Source of the DNA: Marinimicrobium agarilyticum DSM 16975
Lineage (GTDB): Bacteria > Pseudomonadota > Gammaproteobacteria > Pseudomonadales > Cellvibrionaceae
DNA length: 64,000 nucleotides
Assembly: GCF_000423345.1 (NCBI RefSeq)
Contig: NZ_AUHU01000003.1
Location: 1 to 64,000 of the forward strand
Direction: 5' to 3'
Each line of letters begins with the position of its first letter. Within the stretch, counting starts at the first letter, position 1. Below, piece by piece: positions 40,655 through 50,401 of the stretch. Below the pieces are notes generated by a model. The model did not search any database. It was given only the letters and a program-made list of their open reading frames with translations, and was not told the origin of the DNA. The position numbers and the translations under genes are program-made.

Positions 40655-41590
40655 ATGGCGAAGACTCTAGAGAATACCCGAGCATCGGCCGGCCATATCA
40701 GCTGGCGGGACTACTACGAGCTGTGCAAGCCCAATGTGGTCATGCTGATGATCCTCACCTCGGTCATCGGGATGCTGCTGGCCGTGCCCGGCATGGTGCC
40801 GGTGGATGTCCTGTTGATCGGCAACCTCGGGATCGCCCTTTGCGCCGGCTCCGCGGCGGCGGTGAACCATCTGGTGGATCGCCATGTGGACCAGAAAATG
40901 GCTCGCACCTTTAACCGCCCCATTGCCAAGGGACGGGTTGAACCCATGCAGGCGGCCGTTTTTGCACTGATCATCGGTACTCTGGGGATGGCACTGCTGG
41001 TGTTGTTCATCAACACCCTGACGGCGGTTCTGACGTTGGTGTCCCTGTTGGGCTACGCCGTGGTTTACACCCTGTTCCTCAAGCGCGCCACGCCCCAGAA
41101 CATCGTCATTGGCGGCATCGCCGGCGCCGCCCCGCCCCTGCTGGGCTGGACGGCCGTGACCGGTGAAATTCACGGTCACGCCCTGTTGCTGGTATTGATC
41201 ATCTTCGCCTGGACGCCCCCGCACTTCTGGGCACTGGCCGTGCACCGCAAAGATGAATACGCCAAGGCGGACATTCCCATGCTGCCAGTGACCCACGGCG
41301 AGCAGTACACCAAGCTGCACATTCTGCTCTATACCGTCATTCTGGTGCTGGTCACCATGCTGCCCTATATCACCGGCATGCTGAACTGGCTTTACCTTCT
41401 GGGGGCACTGGTTCTCGGCGCGGGTTTCCTGTACTGGTCCCTGGCGCTGTTGTTGAGTAAGAACAAGCCCAACGTCGGCATGGACACTTTCAAGTACTCC
41501 ATCGTCTACCTGATGGCATTGTTTGTGATCATGCTGCTTGATCACTACCTGTTGCCGGTGCCGACGAACTACCTGGCCGCCGGGGTGTGA
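40655..41590 (+). CDS. ctaB: Protohaem IX farnesyltransferase CtaB/CyoE
   Basis: This 311-residue UbiA-family prenyltransferase makes haem O from haem B. Motifs include ELCKPNVVMLMILTSVIGML, NHLVDRHVDQKMARTFNRP with the diphosphate-binding aspartates, and the second aspartate-bearing YTLFLKRATPQNIVIGG region. Nine helices are predicted. It directly follows ctaA, so the two haem steps are paired. Confidence 0.95.
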   Translation: MAKTLENTRASAGHISWRDYYELCKPNVVMLMILTSVIGMLLAVPGMVPVDVLLIGNLGIALCAGSAAAVNHLVDRHVDQKMARTFNRPIAKGRVEPMQAAVFALIIGTLGMALLVLFINTLTAVLTLVSLLGYAVVYTLFLKRATPQNIVIGGIAGAAPPLLGWTAVTGEIHGHALLLVLIIFAWTPPHFWALAVHRKDEYAKADIPMLPVTHGEQYTKLHILLYTVILVLVTMLPYITGMLNWLYLLGALVLGAGFLYWSLALLLSKNKPNVGMDTFKYSIVYLMALFVIMLLDHYLLPVPTNYLAAGV

Positions 41591-41595
41591 CGCCT

Positions 41596-42258
41596 ATGGC
41601 ACCCGAGGTCGATCGCAACGCCCAAAAACGTGGCATTCGCCGCACCGTCGCCACTCTGGTGACCATCGTGGCTGTGGTGATTGGCCTGCAGGTGTACAAA
41701 GTTACCCGCGAACCGCCCCTGGACCGGGAGGCGCTCCGAGAGCAGGGCACCGTGGTGTTTGACCAGCCCCGGCGCCTGACCGACTTCGAGTTAGTGAACC
41801 ACCGGGGTGAGCCTTTTACCGATGAAAGCCTGGAGGGCGTCTGGACCCTGGCCTTTTTCGGCTTTACCCACTGCCCGGATATCTGTCCGGTGACCATGGC
41901 GGAGCTGTCCCGCATGATGGATGAGCTCAGCCCCGAGCGGGCCGCCGACACTCAGGTTTTACTGGTGACCCTGGACCCGGCGCGCGATACCCCAGAGGTA
42001 TTGGCGGAATACGTTCCCTATTTCCACGAGGACTTCGTCGGCGTTACCGGGGATTTCCTGACCCTGAAGCGCTTCGCGAATGAGGCCAACGTGGCGTTCG
42101 CCAAGGTTACGCTGGAAAACGATTACACCATCGACCACGGTGGCCAGGTGGTCCTGTTCAACCCCCGGGGCGACTACCACGCCTTCTTCAAACCCCCCTT
42201 TGATCCGGCGAAAATGGCGGAACACTACCGCGTTATCTCCGACGCATTCCCCCACTAG
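41596..42258 (+). CDS. SCO1/SenC-family copper chaperone
   Basis: This 220-residue protein has an N-terminal anchor (about 15-33) and a thioredoxin fold. The copper-binding CPDIC lies in GFTHCPDICPVTMAE, and the conserved His is in TIDHGGQVVLFNPRG. It metallates or reduces the CuA site of subunit II. A GTG at 41587 overlapping the ctaB stop is an alternative start. It is the last gene of the oxidase locus. Confidence 0.92.
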   Translation: MAPEVDRNAQKRGIRRTVATLVTIVAVVIGLQVYKVTREPPLDREALREQGTVVFDQPRRLTDFELVNHRGEPFTDESLEGVWTLAFFGFTHCPDICPVTMAELSRMMDELSPERAADTQVLLVTLDPARDTPEVLAEYVPYFHEDFVGVTGDFLTLKRFANEANVAFAKVTLENDYTIDHGGQVVLFNPRGDYHAFFKPPFDPAKMAEHYRVISDAFPH

Positions 42259-42534
42259 AACCTCGCCCCAGCTTCGTCACCATTATCTCTCCCAGGCGTC
42301 TCGCCGTCTTAGCGGCGGCCGAATATGTCTACGGCGGCCTGGTTCTATAGCTCTGTCCGTTTTCCGGGTTGGCACGAAAAACATCCAAATCCGCCTGCTT
42401 TAAAGATGTTTCACATAAGAAATTGTTTGCACCAATAAAACATTTGAGCTATAACTGACTTATGGCCGAGTGGACCCTCCGTCGCCTCGCGCCGACCAAT
42501 AACGATATAAAGCCAAAGCCAGAGGAGAGCCATA

Positions 42535-45300
42535 ATGATAGAGCTGAAACAGCCCCGGTTTCCCAAGACCAACACTCTGCGGGCCACCTTTGTGTCCACC
42601 GCCGCCTTGTTGGCGGTGGGGGCCTTGCCTCCCGCTATCGCCCAAGAGGCCGGTTCCCAACAGGAGGCGCTGGAAGAAATCGTCGTCACCGGTCTTCGGG
42701 CTAGTTTGGAGTCTGCGCAAACCATCAAGCGCGACTCGGCGGTGATTGTTGACTCCATCGTCGCTACCGACATCGGTAAACTGCCGGACGTGAATGTGGC
42801 CGAGGCCCTGCAACGGATTTCCGGCGTTCAGATTTCCCGCAACCGAGGGGAGGGTAGCGATATTGCCATTCGCGGTCTGACCCAGGTACGCACGGAACTC
42901 AATGGCCGGGACATCTTCTCAACCACCGACGGCCGGGCGCTGAGCTTTGAAGACGTACCCTCCGAGCTGCTCGCCGGCATTGATGTCTATAAAAACCCGG
43001 CCGCCAATCAGATTGAGGGTGGCATCGGCGGTATTGTCAATCTTCGCACCCGCATGCCATTTGATGCCGATGGCCGCTTGATCAGCGCCGCGGTAAGCGG
43101 TACCCACTATGACGTTCGTGACGACGAGGGCTACGGCGTTTCCGGCCTTTACTCTGATCGCTGGGACACCAGCGCGGGTGAATTCGGCTTCCTGGTGAAC
43201 CTCTCTTACAACGAAGCGGTGTTCCGGGAAGACAAAGTTACGGTCGAGCCGTTTTTTACGAGAGAGGGCCTGACCGGATACGAGGGACAGGAGCTGCAAA
43301 TTGCGTCCGGCGGTGGCATCTCCTCCTGGAATGGCGATCGTGAGCGCACGGGTGCGGCGATGGCGTTTCAGTGGCGGCCTTCGGATGATTTTGAGTACTA
43401 CGCCACCTATCTGACCTCCCAATACGAATTCTACGATCCGCAAACCGGTATTTTTGCCTACGGCGCGGGTGAAAACGATGCCTTGAGCCCGGTTGAGGGC
43501 AGCTTCAGTTTCGACAGTCAGGGCAATATGCTGACCGGCGGCTTTGAAAGTCCTCCGTTCCAGAGCTTTACCCGAGACGCCATTCGCGACTCCGAGACCA
43601 CAGACTACGCTACCGGCTTTATCTGGCACGTTCGTGAAGACATCAAGTGGACCGGGGACTTGCAATACATCGATTCGGAAACCTCCTACCGCGACGTCAC
43701 CGGATTCGGCTCCCTTGAGAGCGGGTCCCGCTTTTTTATGGACCTGACAGGCGACGAACCGGCATTTCGGGTTGAGCCCGATGGTTTTATGGAAGACCCG
43801 ACGAATTACTTCTATCAGGCCATGATGAGCCGTAGCGCCGACAATACCGGTGACGAGACAGCAGTGCGGACCGACCTGGAATGGAATTTTGATGAAGGAG
43901 GTCTGATGCGCACCTTTACCACGGGTGTGCGTTACACCACGAAAGACATTGAAACCCGGGATTCGGGTTTTAACTGGTCCGGTATATCGGGGTCGGTCGG
44001 CTACGAAGCCGAGCCTGAATACAACGTGCTGGACCCCCATCAAAGTGACTTCTGGCGCGGTGACGGTGCCCTGCGCAATTTCGGGCCTCACTATGTGGTA
44101 TCCCCCGAACTGATGAGTGATCACGCTCGGGCGTTGGAAGTGCTGGGGGGCATGAGTCCTGGCGCGGAAGGTCCTTTCGGCTTCGCCGAACAGAATCAGA
44201 TCAACATTCAAGGCGAGGAAACCAGTGCCTTCTACGCCATGTTGGATTTTGGCATGGACAGCTCGCCTTTGCCGTTTGACGGCAACGTCGGTGTGCGTGT
44301 GGTCGAAACAGAGGTGGAGACCGATGGGGTCCGAACTTTAACCTATCGGACTGAAGATGACCTCTTTGTTGATGTTCAGGATCAGTCTCCGATCACGGTG
44401 AATCAAAGCTACACTGAAGTGTTGCCCAGTCTGAATATTCGCTTTTTCCTGAAAGATAATCTGTACTGGCGCATAGCCGCCTCTAAAGGCCTGTCCCGCC
44501 CATCGTTTTCGGACTTGTCCGGAAATTTCACACTGAGTGAGGATTATCTGGACCACGACGGTAATCCCAGCACGGCACCAGTGCTTCAGGACACCACGGG
44601 TTCGGGCGGTAACCCGGGGCTAAAACCGCTGACGGTGAATCAATTGGACTCCGCGTTGGAGTGGTACTACAACGACGCCAGCATGGCCTATGCCACTCTG
44701 TTCTATAAAGACGTGAAAGATTTCGTTCAAAACGGCGTTTACGATGCTCAGTTTGAGGTGCCCGGAAAAGGTGTACAGACCTTTGAAGTCTCCGCGCCCG
44801 TCAACGGTGAGGACGGCACCATCCAGGGTTACGAAATTGGCTGGCAGACCTTTTTCGACTTCCTGCCCCAGCCTTTCGACGGTTTTGGCGTGCAAGCCAA
44901 TTACACTTATGTTGACAGTGAAGCACCCAGCCCCTCGGCTCTGGACAGTGAAGGCAACCCCTTGTTGGTACCGTTGGAAGGTCTGTCGGAAGACAGCTAC
45001 AACCTGGTGCTGATGTACGAACAGACCAACTGGTCCGTTCGTCTGGCCTATAATTGGCGCAGCGAATGGGTGATCACCACCGCGGGTAACGGCACCGGTA
45101 ACCTGCCCATTTACAACGACGAGTACGGGCAGATGGACGCGTCCATCAGTTATGACATCAACGATACTTTCAGCCTGTCGTTCGATGTGGTGAACCTGCT
45201 GGATGAAAACAACTTCACCTACCAGGCATTCCCCAACAGGCCGCGCGATTTCACCCTCAACGACCGCCGCATAGGGCTGCGTTTGAGAGCCAACTTTTAA
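42535..45300 (+). CDS. TonB-dependent receptor for carbohydrate uptake
   Basis: This 921-residue receptor has a signal peptide ending about residue 36 (PPAIAQ). A TonB box is likely within EALEEIVVTGLR. The plug domain spans about 60-170 (GKLPDVNVAEALQRISGVQI, NRGEGSDIAIRGL), and a 22-strand barrel ends with an aromatic terminus (RRIGLRLRANF). The plug is of the class found in carbohydrate-utilisation loci of Xanthomonas and Caulobacter. A tryptophan-halogenase-like gene and a complete fucose pathway follow, so fucose-containing oligosaccharides are a plausible ligand. A terminator follows the gene. Confidence 0.93.
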   Translation: MIELKQPRFPKTNTLRATFVSTAALLAVGALPPAIAQEAGSQQEALEEIVVTGLRASLESAQTIKRDSAVIVDSIVATDIGKLPDVNVAEALQRISGVQISRNRGEGSDIAIRGLTQVRTELNGRDIFSTTDGRALSFEDVPSELLAGIDVYKNPAANQIEGGIGGIVNLRTRMPFDADGRLISAAVSGTHYDVRDDEGYGVSGLYSDRWDTSAGEFGFLVNLSYNEAVFREDKVTVEPFFTREGLTGYEGQELQIASGGGISSWNGDRERTGAAMAFQWRPSDDFEYYATYLTSQYEFYDPQTGIFAYGAGENDALSPVEGSFSFDSQGNMLTGGFESPPFQSFTRDAIRDSETTDYATGFIWHVREDIKWTGDLQYIDSETSYRDVTGFGSLESGSRFFMDLTGDEPAFRVEPDGFMEDPTNYFYQAMMSRSADNTGDETAVRTDLEWNFDEGGLMRTFTTGVRYTTKDIETRDSGFNWSGISGSVGYEAEPEYNVLDPHQSDFWRGDGALRNFGPHYVVSPELMSDHARALEVLGGMSPGAEGPFGFAEQNQINIQGEETSAFYAMLDFGMDSSPLPFDGNVGVRVVETEVETDGVRTLTYRTEDDLFVDVQDQSPITVNQSYTEVLPSLNIRFFLKDNLYWRIAASKGLSRPSFSDLSGNFTLSEDYLDHDGNPSTAPVLQDTTGSGGNPGLKPLTVNQLDSALEWYYNDASMAYATLFYKDVKDFVQNGVYDAQFEVPGKGVQTFEVSAPVNGEDGTIQGYEIGWQTFFDFLPQPFDGFGVQANYTYVDSEAPSPSALDSEGNPLLVPLEGLSEDSYNLVLMYEQTNWSVRLAYNWRSEWVITTAGNGTGNLPIYNDEYGQMDASISYDINDTFSLSFDVVNLLDENNFTYQAFPNRPRDFTLNDRRIGLRLRANF

Positions 45301-45339
45301 GGAATCTCCGATCCCCGACCAGGTCGATCGCGATGTTTT

Positions 45340-45364
45340 GGGCTGCTTCGGCAGCCCTTTTTTT
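45340..45364 (+). terminator. Rho-independent terminator after the TonB receptor
   Basis: The stem GGGCTGC-TTCG-GCAGCCC (45340-45357) is followed by seven Ts. The TTCG tetraloop makes it strong. It separates the receptor from the halogenase-like gene. Confidence 0.92.
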
Positions 45365-45390
45365 GACCATTGACGAGCCCGAGGATACCC

Positions 45391-46905
45391 ATGAATTCAG
45401 ATGATCTGTTTGTGCGCCGCATCGCCATTGTCGGCGGTGGCACGGCGGGTTGGATGGTGGCGGCCGCTCTGGGCAAGTTGCTGCAGTATCACCCTTGTGA
45501 GGTGGTGTTGATCGAGTCCCCGGAGATTGGCACCGTCGGTGTGGGTGAGGCCACTATTCCCCCCATTCAATTGTTCAATCGTCTTTTGCAGATTGATGAG
45601 CACGAGTTCCTGCGTGAAACCCGGGGGACCTACAAACTCGGCATTGAATTTGTCGACTGGTTTCAGAAAGGTCACACGTATTTTCACCCCTTCGGCCGCT
45701 ACGGGGCGGACCTCGAAAACGTGCCCTTTCATCAGTACTGGCGCAAGCTTGCACAACGGGGCGAGGGTGGCGCGCTGAGTGAGTACAGCCTGCCCACCGT
45801 AGCCGCTTATCGCGGTCGATTCGCGCCCCCCGATGCCAACCCCCGTTCGGTACTGTCGAATATCGCTTACGCCTATCACCTGGATGCGACCCGTTATGCT
45901 GCGTATTTGAGAAGTTATGCCGAAGCGCGAGGCGTTCAACGTTGGCAAAGAACCGTCAAAGGTGCCACCTTACGCCCGGATGACGGCTTTATCGACGCTG
46001 TGGTCTTCGATGACGGCAGTCAGTTGGAGGCGGATTTCTTTATCGACTGTTCCGGTTTCAAAGGTCTGCTTATCGAGGAGGCGCTGCACACCGGTTACGA
46101 AGACTGGCGCCACTGGTTGCCCTGTGATCGCGCGGTAGCGGTGCCCTGCGAAGCGAACGAAGCGCCCCGGCCCTACACGCGTTCGACGGCTTTGGAGGCG
46201 GGTTGGCAGTGGCGGATACCGCTGCAGCATCGCTTGGGCAACGGCTATGTTTACTGCAGTGATTTCCTGAGCGACGATGAAGCCCAAGCCACATTACTGG
46301 ACCGGCTCGACGGCAAACCGCTGGCCGACCCCAAAGCCTTGCGCTTTACCACCGGCAAGCGCAAGCGCGCCTGGAACAAGAACTGTCTGGCCGTGGGCTT
46401 GGCCGCCGGCTTTATGGAGCCGCTGGAGTCCACCAGTATCCATATGATTCAAAGCGCCATTGCTAAGTTAATGACCGTATTCCCCGACCGGGCCTTCGAC
46501 CCGGTGGACATTGCCGAGTACAACCGCTTGACCGACACCGAGTTCGAGCGCATCCGGGACTTTCTCATTCTTCATTACAAGGCGACGCAACGGGATGACG
46601 CTCCGCTTTGGCGCTATACCCGGGAGATGTCGATCCCCGATAGCCTTCAGCACAAACTTGATTTGTATCAAAGCCGAGGGCGGGTGTTTCGCTATGACGA
46701 AGAGTTATTCGCCGATACCAGTTGGGTCGCGGTTTTTGAAGGGCAGGGGGTGATACCGAAACGGTACGATCCGCTGGTGGACACCTACGAACTGGACCGC
46801 CTGCGCGCGGTCGCCGCTAAAATGCGGCAAACGATCGCGGCGGGCGCGGAGAGTATGCTCACCCATGATGAGTACATTGCCCGCTATTGTGCGAGCTCGA
46901 GATAG
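45391..46905 (+). CDS. Tryptophan-halogenase-family flavoprotein
   Basis: This 504-residue protein has the FAD-binding GGGTAGWMVA near the N-terminus. A family lysine lies in GTYKLGIEFVDW, the signature WQWRIPLQ occurs near residue 270, and PLESTSIHMI corresponds to the catalytic region. Members next to TonB receptors in carbohydrate loci are widespread, and their true substrate is unproven. It may modify a sugar, a peptide or a receptor-linked cofactor rather than free tryptophan. The ATG at 45391 follows GAGGATACCC. It sits between the receptor and the fucose operon. Confidence 0.9.
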   Translation: MNSDDLFVRRIAIVGGGTAGWMVAAALGKLLQYHPCEVVLIESPEIGTVGVGEATIPPIQLFNRLLQIDEHEFLRETRGTYKLGIEFVDWFQKGHTYFHPFGRYGADLENVPFHQYWRKLAQRGEGGALSEYSLPTVAAYRGRFAPPDANPRSVLSNIAYAYHLDATRYAAYLRSYAEARGVQRWQRTVKGATLRPDDGFIDAVVFDDGSQLEADFFIDCSGFKGLLIEEALHTGYEDWRHWLPCDRAVAVPCEANEAPRPYTRSTALEAGWQWRIPLQHRLGNGYVYCSDFLSDDEAQATLLDRLDGKPLADPKALRFTTGKRKRAWNKNCLAVGLAAGFMEPLESTSIHMIQSAIAKLMTVFPDRAFDPVDIAEYNRLTDTEFERIRDFLILHYKATQRDDAPLWRYTREMSIPDSLQHKLDLYQSRGRVFRYDEELFADTSWVAVFEGQGVIPKRYDPLVDTYELDRLRAVAAKMRQTIAAGAESMLTHDEYIARYCASSR

Positions 46906-47027
46906 TCACCGATACGGGCAGTGCCATACTTGCCCCAGGCTGGTATGGATATGCGCTGGACTCGGCAGGTGGTCACTAAGTGCCGGTACAGACAGCATAG
47001 CGCCATGTTTTTACAAATAAAGATCAT

Positions 47028-47057
47028 TTTACATGTAAATTGAAACTGTGTTATACA
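47028..47057 (+). promoter_or_regulatory. Candidate promoter and operator of the fucP operon
   Basis: TTTACA (47028-47033) and TATACA (47052-47057) are 18 bp apart. The -35 is half of the perfect 12-bp palindrome TTTACATGTAAA (47028-47039), a likely operator. Transcription would start about 100 bp before fucP. Confidence 0.5.
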
Positions 47058-47164
47058 GAGAGTCATAATAACCAGCGGCTCTGATTGAGTATTTTCCGTC
47101 CTGCTTGCCCTGAGCGGCGCTGCGGCGGGCCACAGACAATCAATAAGAGCCGAAAGGAGAGCCC

Positions 47165-48460
47165 ATGAATAATAATGCTCAGGCTGAGACTCGGCCCCCC
47201 GCGCCGGCTGCAACCGGCATGGCGCTTTGGCTGCCCCTGTTTCTGATTATCAGCCTCTTTTTTATGTGGGGGGTCGCCAACAACCTGAATGACATTCTGA
47301 TCACGCAGTTCAAAAAGGCATTCGTACTCAGCGACTTTGCTTCCGGCTGGGTCCAGTCCGCGTTCTACTTTGGGTATTTCGCCCTCGCCATTCCGGCCTC
47401 GCTGGCCATGAAACGTTTCGGCTATAAGGCGGCGGTGATTGCGGGCCTGCTGCTCTACGGCCTGGGAGCCGCCCTGTTTTATCCTGCAGCCCAGGCTCAG
47501 GAGTACGGCTATTTTCTGTTCGCCCTGTTTGTGATCGCCTGCGGTCTCGCGTTCCTCGAAACCTCGGCCAACCCGATGATTGTCGCGATGGGCGACCCGG
47601 AAACCGCCGAACGACGGCTTAACTTTGCCCAGTCCTTCAATTCTCTGGGAACTATCTCCGGTGTGTTGATCGGGCGCGAATTCATCCTGTCCGGTGTCGA
47701 GCACAGCCCGGAAGCCCTCGCCGCGATGACGGCCACTCAGCGTACCGCCTTCCACACGGCGGAAGTGCAGGCGGTGGCAGGGCCCTACCTGGCCATTGCT
47801 GCGGTGGTGCTGCTCTGGGCTCTGGCGGTCTGGTGCGTGCGCTTTCCGGCGGTGGCCCGAGGCGATGAAGGCGGTGACCGGGCGTTCCGCCTGTCGGATT
47901 TCAAAGCGCTACTTCAGCGGCGCTACTACCTCTTTGGGGTGGCCACCCAGTTCTTTTACGTCGGCGCTCAGGTTTGCATCTGGAGCTACATGATTCGCTA
48001 CGGCCAGAGCGCCTTGCCCGAGGCGGGTGAGAAAACCCTGGCGGACTATCTGGCCGCGTCCCTGCTTGCCTTCATGATCGGTCGCTTTGTCGCGACCGCG
48101 TTGATGGGGCGCATTGCGCCCGCGCGCTTGATGTTGATCTATGCCCTGGCCAATGTCGTGCTCTGCGCCGTGGCAATACTGGTCCCGACTCATATCGGGC
48201 TCTTGGCCATGGCCAGCACCAGCTTTTTCATGTCCCTGATGTTTCCCACGATTTTCGCCCTGAGCCTGCGCGGGCTAGGGCCGCTGGCTAAAGCCGGCTC
48301 CGCGCTATTGATTATGGCCATCATCGGGGGTGCGATCGTCACGGCGTTGATGGGATTGGTCTCGGACCTGACCGCAATCCACTGGGCGGTGAGCGTGCCG
48401 CTGTTGTGTTTCCTTGTCGTCGCGGCGTTTGCCCGGCGCACGCTCAAGGGGGCCGCATGA
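47165..48460 (+). CDS. fucP: L-fucose permease, FucP family (MFS)
   Basis: This 431-residue sugar:proton symporter has twelve helices. FucP motifs are LFFMWGVANNLNDILITQFK, SAFYFGYFALAIPASLAMKR and FLETSANPMIVAMGDPETAE. LNFAQSFNSLGTISGVLIGR matches the same family. It imports L-fucose or a related sugar. It opens the fucose operon and overlaps the lactonase gene by 4 bp. Confidence 0.93.
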   Translation: MNNNAQAETRPPAPAATGMALWLPLFLIISLFFMWGVANNLNDILITQFKKAFVLSDFASGWVQSAFYFGYFALAIPASLAMKRFGYKAAVIAGLLLYGLGAALFYPAAQAQEYGYFLFALFVIACGLAFLETSANPMIVAMGDPETAERRLNFAQSFNSLGTISGVLIGREFILSGVEHSPEALAAMTATQRTAFHTAEVQAVAGPYLAIAAVVLLWALAVWCVRFPAVARGDEGGDRAFRLSDFKALLQRRYYLFGVATQFFYVGAQVCIWSYMIRYGQSALPEAGEKTLADYLAASLLAFMIGRFVATALMGRIAPARLMLIYALANVVLCAVAILVPTHIGLLAMASTSFFMSLMFPTIFALSLRGLGPLAKAGSALLIMAIIGGAIVTALMGLVSDLTAIHWAVSVPLLCFLVVAAFARRTLKGAA

Positions 48461-49308
48461 GCGACGTGGGAATCATTGATGCCCACCAGCACCTCTGGCA
48501 ACTGGGGCGGCCCGAATGTCGTTGGCCCACGCCGGCGCTGAAGCCGCTTTACCGGGATTTTACCCCGGAGGATTTCTGGGCTGAGGCTTCACCGTGTGGG
48601 GTGGTGGGGTCGGTTCTGGTCCAGTCCCAGCCACACCCGGACGACACCCGTTATCTGCTGACACTGGCGGAGCACGACCCGCGCATTCTGGGGGTCGTCG
48701 GTTGGGTGGACCTCAGTGCCCCCGCGGCGGCTCAGGCGGTGCATGAATTGGCGGACGAGCCGTGGCTCTGCGGCATTCGGCCCATGCTTCAGGACCTGGA
48801 CGAGGCGGACTGGATCTTGCGCCGGGCACGACCCGAGGCCCTGGAGGCCATGGCGGAGCGCCAATTGGTGTTTGACGCTCTGGTGACGCCGATCCATTTG
48901 CCGGTCATCGACGAACTGGCGCGGCGTCATCCCAGCCTGAGGATTGTGGTGGATCACGGGGGTAAACCCGCCATCGGCCGGGGCGAAACGGGTTCGTGGG
49001 AGCGAGGCCTGGCCGTATTGGCGCGGCGCCCCAATGTCCTTTGCAAGCTGTCCGGACTTGCCACCGAGATGGCGCCGGAGCAGCCGGTTGAGGCGATGGA
49101 TGCCTATATCGACCGAATCCTGGATCTCTTCGGAGCGGAGCGCGTGCTCTGGGGCAGTGACTGGCCGGTACTGACGCTGACCACTCGTTATTCGGACTGG
49201 CTCGAGCGTGCGCGCGAGCGGATACGGTGGCGAGCTCCGGCGTTGGAAGCCGCCCTATTTCGCAACAATGCCCTTGAAATCTATCGGTTAAACCGGTCCA
49301 TCGGTTGA
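48457..49308 (+). CDS. Amidohydrolase-family L-fuconolactonase (predicted)
   Basis: This 283-residue metal-dependent hydrolase has the amidohydrolase-2 opening IIDAHQHLW (HxH metal motif). It shows VGSVLVQSQPHPDDTRYLL, RIVVDHGGKPAIG and the late WGSDWPVL metal Asp. In fucose pathways this family opens L-fucono-1,5-lactone to L-fuconate. It overlaps fucP (ATGA), fitting a role right after import and oxidation. Another sugar lactone is possible. Confidence 0.88.
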   Translation: MSDVGIIDAHQHLWQLGRPECRWPTPALKPLYRDFTPEDFWAEASPCGVVGSVLVQSQPHPDDTRYLLTLAEHDPRILGVVGWVDLSAPAAAQAVHELADEPWLCGIRPMLQDLDEADWILRRARPEALEAMAERQLVFDALVTPIHLPVIDELARRHPSLRIVVDHGGKPAIGRGETGSWERGLAVLARRPNVLCKLSGLATEMAPEQPVEAMDAYIDRILDLFGAERVLWGSDWPVLTLTTRYSDWLERARERIRWRAPALEAALFRNNALEIYRLNRSIG

Positions 49309-49405
49309 CCCTGCAGGGCGTCGCTACGCTCGCGGCGGTGCACTCGGTTGGGTTTTTCGGTGAGTGCGAGAGCGCTCATCGCCATCGGCAATGGGAAGCA
49401 ACATC

Positions 49406-50203
49406 ATGAAAGAAAAGATACCGAGCCGCAGTGACACGGCGGGCGCTGAGGAGCGCAAATACAAGGCGCCGGCGCTAGAGAAGGGGTTGGACGTGCTCGA
49501 ACTGCTGGCCCGCAGCCCGGAGCCCATGACCACCTCCCAGATCGCGAGTGAACTCGGGCGCTCCGTGAGTGAGCTGTTCCGCATGGTACTGGCGCTGGAG
49601 TTTCGCGGGTACATTGTTCCGGCCGAGGGCGCAAAGGATGGCTACACCCTCAGTAACAAGCTTTTCGCCTTGGGAATTGCTCGAGGGCCCACCAAAACCC
49701 TGATCGAACTGGCGTTGCCGGTCATGTCTGCGCTGGCGCGGGATATCAGTCAGTCCTGTCATATTGCCATGGCCTCGGGGGATCAGATTGTCGTGGTGGG
49801 GCGGATTGAAAATCCCGGGGACCTCGGCTTTTCAGTGCGCGTTGGTTACCGTCGGCCTCTGGTAAAAGCCGCTTCCGGCGTCATTCTCTACGGCTTTCAG
49901 GAACCTGATACCCAGGCGGTAATGCGCGGACAACTGGAAGAGGTCGACAAGGATGATATGGACGCGTTCGGCGAACGGACGGCCCAAGCCAAGGGCCAGG
50001 GTTATGTCCGCTCTCCCAGCGACTTCAGCGATGGGGTGACCGACCTGTCGGCCCCACTCATGGGGCGCCGCGGTGCCGTCGCGGCGCTGACGGTGCCTTT
50101 CGTTCGCTATCAGCCCGAGCGCTGCACCGTGGAGGAGGCAATCGAGCGCCTGTGTGCGGCGGCAGCGCAATTGTCGGAAATGCTGAAGCAGCACAGCCTG
50201 TAG
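49406..50203 (+). CDS. IclR-family transcriptional regulator
   Basis: This 265-residue protein has an N-terminal winged helix (about 20-85; KGLDVLELLARSPEPMTTSQ, then IASELGRSVSELFRMVLALE) and a C-terminal IclR ligand domain. It is the likely repressor or activator of the fucose genes on both sides, responding to a pathway intermediate. Candidate operators are at 47028-47039 and 50227-50237. The ATG at 49406 follows GGAAG. A similar IclR gene controls the Campylobacter jejuni fucose locus. Confidence 0.9.
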   Translation: MKEKIPSRSDTAGAEERKYKAPALEKGLDVLELLARSPEPMTTSQIASELGRSVSELFRMVLALEFRGYIVPAEGAKDGYTLSNKLFALGIARGPTKTLIELALPVMSALARDISQSCHIAMASGDQIVVVGRIENPGDLGFSVRVGYRRPLVKAASGVILYGFQEPDTQAVMRGQLEEVDKDDMDAFGERTAQAKGQGYVRSPSDFSDGVTDLSAPLMGRRGAVAALTVPFVRYQPERCTVEEAIERLCAAAAQLSEMLKQHSL

Positions 50204-50224
50204 CCGGCTTTCGAGAGAAACCGG

Positions 50225-50237
50225 TTGACAAATTGTC
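50225..50237 (+). promoter_or_regulatory. Candidate operator/-35 before the fucose dehydrogenase operon
   Basis: A consensus -35 TTGACA (50225-50230) overlaps the inverted repeat GACAA-A-TTGTC (50227-50237). A TATGAT downstream (50254-50259) is too far away to be a standard -10, and TTTACT is weak. The very A+T-rich segment 50240-50285 contrasts with its surroundings. Confidence 0.45.
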
Positions 50238-50401
50238 TGATTTTATTTTTACTTATGATGTATTTTTTAATTATAAAAACTTCCAGGCTTATCGTTCTGA
50301 CAAGCTCGAATACCCGAGAACTCAGCCGACTGTCCCTGGGAGCAAGGCTGGATTCCGGTAAGCGAGAGAGAGAATCCGCACACTGATACAGAAGGGCTAA
50401 C

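Noticed and set aside
42919-44211. Long minus-strand open frame inside the TonB receptor gene
   Set aside because: Antisense shadow; the receptor on the plus strand is unambiguous.
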